Under the pieces are notes generated by a model. That model did not search any database, was not told the DNA's origin, and saw nothing but the letters and a program-made list of their open reading frames with translations. A DNA stretch of 64,000 nucleotides from Ceratodon purpureus (lineage: Eukaryota > Streptophyta > Bryopsida > Pseudoditrichales > Ditrichaceae), in contig CM026422.1 of the NCBI GenBank assembly GCA_014871385.1, forward strand, positions 25,714,987-25,778,986, read 5' to 3'. The stretch's first letter is position 1. The number at the start of each line of letters is the position of its first letter. Below, piece by piece: positions 58,501 to 64,000 of this stretch. The position numbers were made by a program, and so were the translations under genes.

Positions 58501-58770
58501 TGCCCAAGTTCACAAGAACCGTCTGCAAGCAGTCCTCAATCCGACGAAGCACATTGCAATGCTGTGCAGGACTCTGGAGTCAGCTCCATTTCCTCATCGA
58601 ACGATCTGATCTCAAAAGAGAGCACAGAGATTGCGCATGAGAAGGCATCAGAAGCAACCCCGGCTGATGCTGACGAGACTCAATCTTCCATCAGTGAACG
58701 TTGGGAGGCAGGAAGGGTGGGATCCATGGCAGCAAGACTTCTTCGTGATGTGCAAATACCACCCACTTGA
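55559..58770 (+). CDS. METTL21-type protein lysine methyltransferase
   Basis: A seven-beta-strand SAM-dependent methyltransferase of family 16, probably a lysine methyltransferase acting on a cytosolic protein. Ten exons (55559-55569, 55889-55955, 56536-56601, 56836-56929, 57045-57170, 57285-57385, 57525-57599, 57709-57801, 58132-58178, 58446-58770) join in phase to 334 aa. The first coding exon has only 11 bases. Visible blocks are GTTVWDSSIVFVKYL, the SAM-binding VLELGAGCG (E69-G75), the VVVTDQ strand, and the family's post-II motif D154-V-V-Y157, inside IIGTDVVYKEHLLPP. Exon 10 adds a 108-residue Ser/Glu-rich tail (227-334), probably disordered, ending in a conserved-looking SERWEAGRVGSMAARLL. 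If exon 9 were not spliced, the protein would end nine residues after the donor. The substrate cannot be told; eEF1A and Hsp70 are known for animal relatives. Confidence 0.88.
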
Positions 58771-60484
58771 GCATACAATATCATTCTGGTTTTTTATCTT
58801 ACGAGAACAGAAAAGCATCTGGAAACGTACTCTCAAGCATTAAAGAACTAAAAGATGCAACGCCAGTTCGTGGGATCAATGTGATCCATGAAGAGAATCA
58901 TTAGAAGTTTTGCAGACTTGATGTGAATCTAAACTTCACATCACAGGTAGTGACGCTTTGGAGAGGGTAAAAGAATTTTGGATACACATGGTTTTGAAGA
59001 TATATTAAAAGTGCTCTCACATCCAATCACTCGTCTTCCACTAATGAGGTTTTTGATGGCAAGATGATGTAAAGAAAGCATTTAACATGTTTGATACTTT
59101 CTTTGTATGCTTATTTCTTTTGTTCATTTCAAAGGTGTTTCATTATGGTAGTAAGATAGTGAAGCAAATTACTATGTTATCAATTTTTTGACCTTGTTAC
59201 ATATCATGTTGGAAGGTTAGTAGATTTTTGTATCAAAAACTTCTAAATTTTTTATAAATTTTATAAACTTCTATAAATTTTACTATAAATTTTGTTAAAA
59301 TAAAAATTCATTTGATAGGATTTATGTCTAATATTCTAAAAAAATCTTTGTAAATTGTTAGAGTAGAAAGAGAGATCGTGTGTGGACTTTATAGCGATTA
59401 TATGACAAATTGTATAAATTAGATATAAATAATACTAAGTTAGACCTTTGCCATTCTTAATTAAAAAAATAGAATAATTATATTTTCAAAAATCCTCAAA
59501 TATTAAAAAATAAATTAAATAAATAATTATATTTTTATTAAATTTAGTCAAAACTAAGATCATTTTGAAATTCTAGAAAATTTAGATTGGATTTTTGTTT
59601 CTAAAATTTTGATTTTGATTTTGAGTCTTTCAACAAAATTAAATGGGAGTAACAAGTATCTGAATTCAAAAACCTTACATGTTATTTGAATACTTTTATT
59701 CCAATAGCCCACTCATTAATGCAAAGAGCTCAACATATTGAATAGTTAAATTTTATAAACATTTAATAGATTGCTAGGTTATTTCTAACCCATCTATAGA
59801 TGATACTATGGTATGATTGATTTTCTTTCAATATTAATTAATTTTATAAATTTTCTCTAAGAAAATCAAAATAAACGTAATGATTTTGAGTTGAAAACAA
59901 TATGATACCACCGTACTAATAATCTATTTCTATAAAAAAAACCATTTAGATGAATTTCTCTTGAATTTTGAAATGAATTTGGGCCAATGAGAGAGCTCGA
60001 AGCCCCCTTTTCAGAGCCAAAAAGCCGAAATATTTTCAAATGTGTTGGAAGTAACGAAATCAACAAAATGTATTGAAATTAACGTATTTAGATGGTAAAG
60101 AGATAAGTTTATTACAGACATAGGAGTAAAGGATAAAGAAATCTATTAGTTAAATCTAAGTTTGGAACAGAAAGCAAAAAAACTTGAGGTAAATACTTTT
60201 TTTTTGGTTTGTTTAGAGGACAGGCGTCTTATATACTACTATAGATATAATACCGTAACTAGGCAACACCAGTGATTGCTTAATTTAGAGGATATCAAAA
60301 TAGTCATAATAGATACTATTTAAGGTATGAATTAGTAAGTTTATTAATAGTCCACTTAATGTTCTACAATGTTTGTTTTTAAAGGTCTAAACTAATCATC
60401 AACCATTAAATTCTTTTTTTATAAACCACTTTGATGTGCTTTGCTTTGCTCTGTTCTCAATTTTATTTCTTGATGTTCAAAGTT
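58771..60484. other. AT-rich intergenic DNA, nothing recognised
   Basis: It begins with the 3' UTR of the methyltransferase gene and then becomes very AT-rich with many short direct repeats such as ATAAATTTTATAAACTTCTA near 59256. No gene or RNA was recognised. Confidence 0.5.
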
Positions 60485-60846
60485 GGGAATGGTTTAGATT
60501 ATGCCAAAGTTGAGAGAACAACCCTCACTTCTCTGGGACAAACTATGTTAAGAGGCCAAGCCCAATGAAAAAAAGTTCGGCCTCTCAATGGAAATTTGGG
60601 CCAAGCATTTTCCTTCACCCAAACTTTGCTCGAATTTAATCTCATAATTTCCTAATTATGGTTTAGATTATCACCTTGGCACCATAATTTCTTGAAAGTG
60701 CTCCCGCCTACACTTTTTTGGAGGTGATGTCCTTTCGATGTCGTTCCCTAGTGCGAAGGCTGATAGGCCAAACTTTGGTCATTTTAGCATTTTCATTGGT
60801 CCAAACCAATGGCCTCTCAAACTTTGGTCACACTCTAAACCAATCC
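60485..60846. mobile_element. PIF/Harbinger (Tourist-like) MITE, copy 2
   Basis: This 362-bp element is related to that at 35067-35380 but lies in opposite orientation. Shared blocks include GTTGAGAGAAC, CAAACTATGTTAAGAGGCCAA, CCCAATGAAAAAA, TGGAAATTTGG, TTTTGGAGGTGATGT and TTTAGCATTTTCA. The ends are imperfect inverted repeats: GGGAATGGTTTAGATTATGC at the left and GGATTGGTTTAGAGTGTGAC at the right, minus strand. No exact TAA target duplication remains, which suggests an older insertion. It is non-autonomous. Confidence 0.7.
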
Positions 60847-61552
60847 TTTAAAAAGTACAATATGATTCTTCCAGACAAATAAAATTAGAATCAAAATCTG
60901 AACAAATATTGAAAAACCTATGAATAAAGATATTAAAAGATCTAAACCAACTATCAATCACTAAAACTTCGATTTTTAAGACCTCAAAAACTCCAATAAT
61001 TACAAATGTTCTTGAGTCCATAACCCCAACCTTGTGAAATTGTTCTTCCACACCAATGAAATGTGCCATGGAAATGAAGCAGGAGAGAAGCTCCGAAAGT
61101 GGTGACCGAGGAGAGCATCGTCATTGTGTGTGTGTGTGTGTGTGTGTATGTGTGTGTGTATGTGTGTGTGTGAGAGAGTGAGAGACAGAGAGAGCAGACA
61201 GGAAGCAAAGCAAAGCGGAGGAGAGGAGAAGAGAAGAGAGCATGCGCACAATCCAACCCTTCCCTTCAAACAGACACACACAAACTTAACTCAAGTCCAA
61301 ACAAAACCAAAACCAAATCGAAGCCAAGCCAAGCTTTAATATTGTAGGTGTTGGTGGAGGATGCGTGATCTTGCTTTGCTTCGCTTCGAGAGCCTTCCAT
61401 AGCTCGGAGCGGGCTCACAGTCTGGGAAAGCCTACTCCAGGAGAGGAGAGGAGAGGGGGGCAAGTTTCGGGGATTGATTCATTGCTTGGTTGGTGGATCG
61501 GAGGATGTGCTCCATCGCGGCGCTTATGCACTAGAGGGTTTCAGCGCCAGCA
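60847..61552 (+). promoter_or_regulatory. Upstream region and 5' leader of ARP5
   Basis: It contains a (TG)n microsatellite with two TATG interruptions at about 61125-61172, followed by a GA-rich tract (61171-61240) and a CAAAACC/AAGCC-rich stretch. GA- and pyrimidine-rich tracts are common in plant core promoters. The transcription start was not located. Confidence 0.45.
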
Positions 61553-64000
61553 ATGAAGTCGCGCCCGGGTCGGCAGCCGGACTATGGCGCCATTCCGCTG
61601 CAATGCCCCATCGTCATCGACAACGGCGCCTACCACTGTCGCGTCGGGTATGTTCGATTTGCTCTTTCATTTTTTTGTAATTTTTTTTTTTGGTTCCTAA
61701 ACCCTAAACCCTGAGTGAATTAATCACGCGTTCTTTGATGCGGTTGAAATGTGTGTGTTGGAGAGTTTGGTCGTTTTGTGAGCGCCATGGTGTGATTGGA
61801 ATGCAGCTGGGGTGGCGAAGCGGAGCCTCGGTTGTCGTTTCGGAACGTCCTCAACAGACCTCGGCATCGGACCACTGGTATGATTTTTGTGTGGAATTTG
61901 ATTCTGTTTTTTCTATGACAGGATTTAAGAGGATGATGTCAGTATGGCTTGGGTTGGATTCTCTTAAAATAATTAGAGGTTAGTAATCTGTGGTGATGTT
62001 CAGGATTGTGCTACGGGCTTGTGGAAGTGTACTATTTTACCTGACATGGAATTGATCGGTGGTAGGTGAATTGGTGAGCCTTGTTGGAGATTTTGACCCT
62101 ATTTATCTCAAGCTGTTCGACTTCACGCGATCCTCTATCCGGAGCGCGTTTGATCAAAATGTTGTGTATCAGTTCGAGACCATGGAGTGTGTAAGTTTCA
62201 TGGATATTCTATTTTCCATGTTTCAGTTGGTGATTGAACAACATTGTCTAAGTGTATTTGTGAGTAAGGTTCATTTTTTTTGAGCCTCGGTTCATCATCT
62301 TTTGTCAGGTTTTATGACATTCAATTTCACGCAATGCGGAATGATTATTTGCTGGAATTATTGTTTAAGGATGTTGTGTGAGCCTAAACCCTACGCGTAA
62401 TCATACCTTCAATGCAGATTCTCGATTATGCTTTCGACCGGATGGGCTGTGATGCAGCTGGGGTAATTACGCCACCCTTTTCTGTCTTTTTATTTATTTA
62501 TGTTGTCACATCTGTTTCGTCTTTCTGCATTACGAAACTGTGTCTGTCTGCCGAAGACTTGATGCTACATTGGGGCATGGACATTGTCTGTTAGGGCAGA
62601 TTGAGCATCCAATTTTGCTAACAGAGGGCGCTTGCAACCCTCTCTCTTCTCGAAACCGCATGGCGGAGCTTCTTTTTGAAACGTATGGTGTTCCCTCACT
62701 TGGTAAGTTCTTTCTGTTAGACTTGATGATGCAGGTCGTGTTTTTCCCATTTCTTCATACTTCTCAGGTTTTGTTTCTCATGCTAATGCATCAGTTGGAG
62801 TTTTAGGTCAATATGGACACTCGAAGTTCTGTTCTCGCCTTGTTGCCGCTCCTCCTATTTTGCAGGCACTTTTGTCTTAATTTCATTTTCTGTTTCAGAA
62901 GTTTAAACATATGCTGATTTCAATTGCCGTGCTTATTACTATTGGCAGCTTTTGGCATAGACGCAGTGTTTGGGTATGCCCATAACCTGAAGCTGGGTGT
63001 ATGCGAACGTGACGGGTTACTCGTCAACATAGGACATCAAACAACTCATGTTATCCCGGTAGCTTTCTATCTTTGTTATGGCGAGAACCGTATTTTCTTA
63101 GTCTGGGCTATTGTTTCCCTTTTCCTTTTTTATTCACTCCAGCCAACAGGCGAACTACGTGCAATTTTTTAGGGATCCAATATGTGCTTTATTTGTTCAA
63201 CTTTAATAATCTGCTGGAATGGATTAGATGGTAGCAGGGGAGCCAGTATTGGAGGCTGCTTGCAGAACCGCAGTTGGGGGCTTTCAGGTGACAAGCTACT
63301 TGAAGCGTCTGCTGTCCTTACAGTACCCTTATCATGTGTAAGCAAAGATGGATGCTGTTTTATATTGTTTTGTTTTTCCTTTTTCAACAATTTAATAATG
63401 AAAATACAAAACAAAATTTTCTGATTAGATCGAATTGGGTCGATTGTTTCTGTAGAATGAGAGGCACCTTACTTCAATTTAATGCTTTGCTATTTTTAAG
63501 TAGGCACTTGTTTCACCTGCTAGGTTTGCATAGTTTTTACCAGCGGTCAAAGCGCACGTGGACTTTGTTGTTAGGTTCTTTTATGCTCTGGAATAGCCAC
63601 CATGAATGCTAGTATGTCTTCCTCTGCAATCAAGAGTCACGGCATTTGTTGGCTCTTGTTTGTTGTGACATGCAGGAACAGCATTTCTTGGGAGAAGTCG
63701 GAAGAGCTGAAGCAAGAGCACTGCTACATTGCTGAAGACTATCATGAGGAGCTGAGCATTTTTCAGGTGTCAATTCCATCATGATACTTGATTGATAGCT
63801 GTTAGTAGTAGATACTTGTATATTGTTTTGTTTCTGCTCATGTGCATCAATTGCCTCAGGATGTCATTGTTTATATATATATATAGTTTATTACGTGGTT
63901 TTCTGAGGCCATTCACAATGCATGAGGCAGAAGGGCGGTCCAGATGCTGAGGCTAAGACAAGATATTGGCAATTACCATTTATACCGCCAGTACAAAAAC
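61553..64000 (+). CDS. ARP5: Actin-related protein 5 (INO80 complex), 5' part
   Basis: ARP5 is a nuclear actin fold subunit of the INO80 chromatin remodeller, acting with IES6 on nucleosome sliding and DNA-damage responses. The window contains the first nine coding exons: 61553-61647, 61807-61877, 62066-62190, 62418-62462, 62600-62702, 62949-63058, 63228-63337, 63676-63766 and 63931 to the window end, all in phase with GT-AG introns. The start gives a short basic N-terminus, then the actin-fold phosphate-1 strand IVIDNGAYHCRVGWGGEAEP. ARP5-specific blocks follow: VVYQFETMEC, ILDYAFDRMG, HPILLTEGACNPLSSR, MAELLFETYGVPSL, LLVNIGHQTTHVIP, YLKRLLSLQYPYHV, and LKQEHCYIAEDYHEEL. The actin-type second phosphate loop is changed (NIGHQTTH instead of DSGDGVTH), as is usual for ARP5. 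The visible part is intact; the rest, including the ARP5 insertion, lies beyond the window. Confidence 0.92.

Noticed and set aside
61125-61172. Minus-strand frames rich in Thr-His over the (TG)n tract
   Set aside because: They are translations of the microsatellite, not genes.

Overview
This is a nuclear genome window from a land plant. It has intron-rich genes with GT-AG introns, two nuclear-encoded chloroplast proteins, an F-box/kelch protein, AT-rich intergenic DNA and a eukaryotic tRNA with internal A and B boxes. A VWA/Cache receptor-like membrane protein and a TIC62-like protein without the C-terminal FNR-binding repeats of vascular plants both suggest a seedless, possibly bryophyte-grade plant. 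That placement is inference.

Layout. 1-1.35 kb: 3' end of a VWA/Cache single-pass membrane protein (+). 1.35-6.07 kb: AT-rich DNA with decayed inverted-repeat elements. 6.07-13.1 kb: a complete GC-rich L1-type LINE with intact ORF1 and ORF2, a 43-A tail and a perfect 15-bp target-site duplication. 16.07-17.34 kb: F-box/kelch protein (+) with a GC-AG intron. 18.75-26.25 kb: mismatch-repair gene MSH3 (-), rebuilt as 16 in-phase exons encoding 1276 aa. 28.82-31.43 kb: TIC62-like chloroplast Rossmann protein (+, 8 exons). 32.69-34.04 kb: plant multi-pass membrane protein (-, 2 exons). 37.28-38.60 kb: chloroplast ribosomal protein uL5c (+, 3 exons). 38.6-54.2 kb: gene-poor DNA holding MITE-like elements and three diverged copies of an unrecognised small transmembrane protein. 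54.24-54.31 kb: tRNA-Arg(CCG) (-). 55.56-58.77 kb: METTL21-type lysine methyltransferase (+, 10 exons). 61.55 kb to the window end: ARP5 (INO80 complex), 5' part, 9 exons visible.

The genes do not form one pathway. MSH3 (DNA repair) and ARP5 (chromatin remodelling) act in the nucleus; the TIC62-like protein and uL5c act in the chloroplast. The most notable structure is the mobile DNA: an apparently recent, coding-competent LINE whose two ORFs overlap by ATGA, several families of short inverted-repeat elements (some present twice in the window), and the dispersed small-transmembrane-protein family, whose amino-acid core is recognisable although the DNA has diverged. Exon boundaries were chosen by hand from splice sites, reading phase and remembered family alignments. 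No alignment or database search was run.
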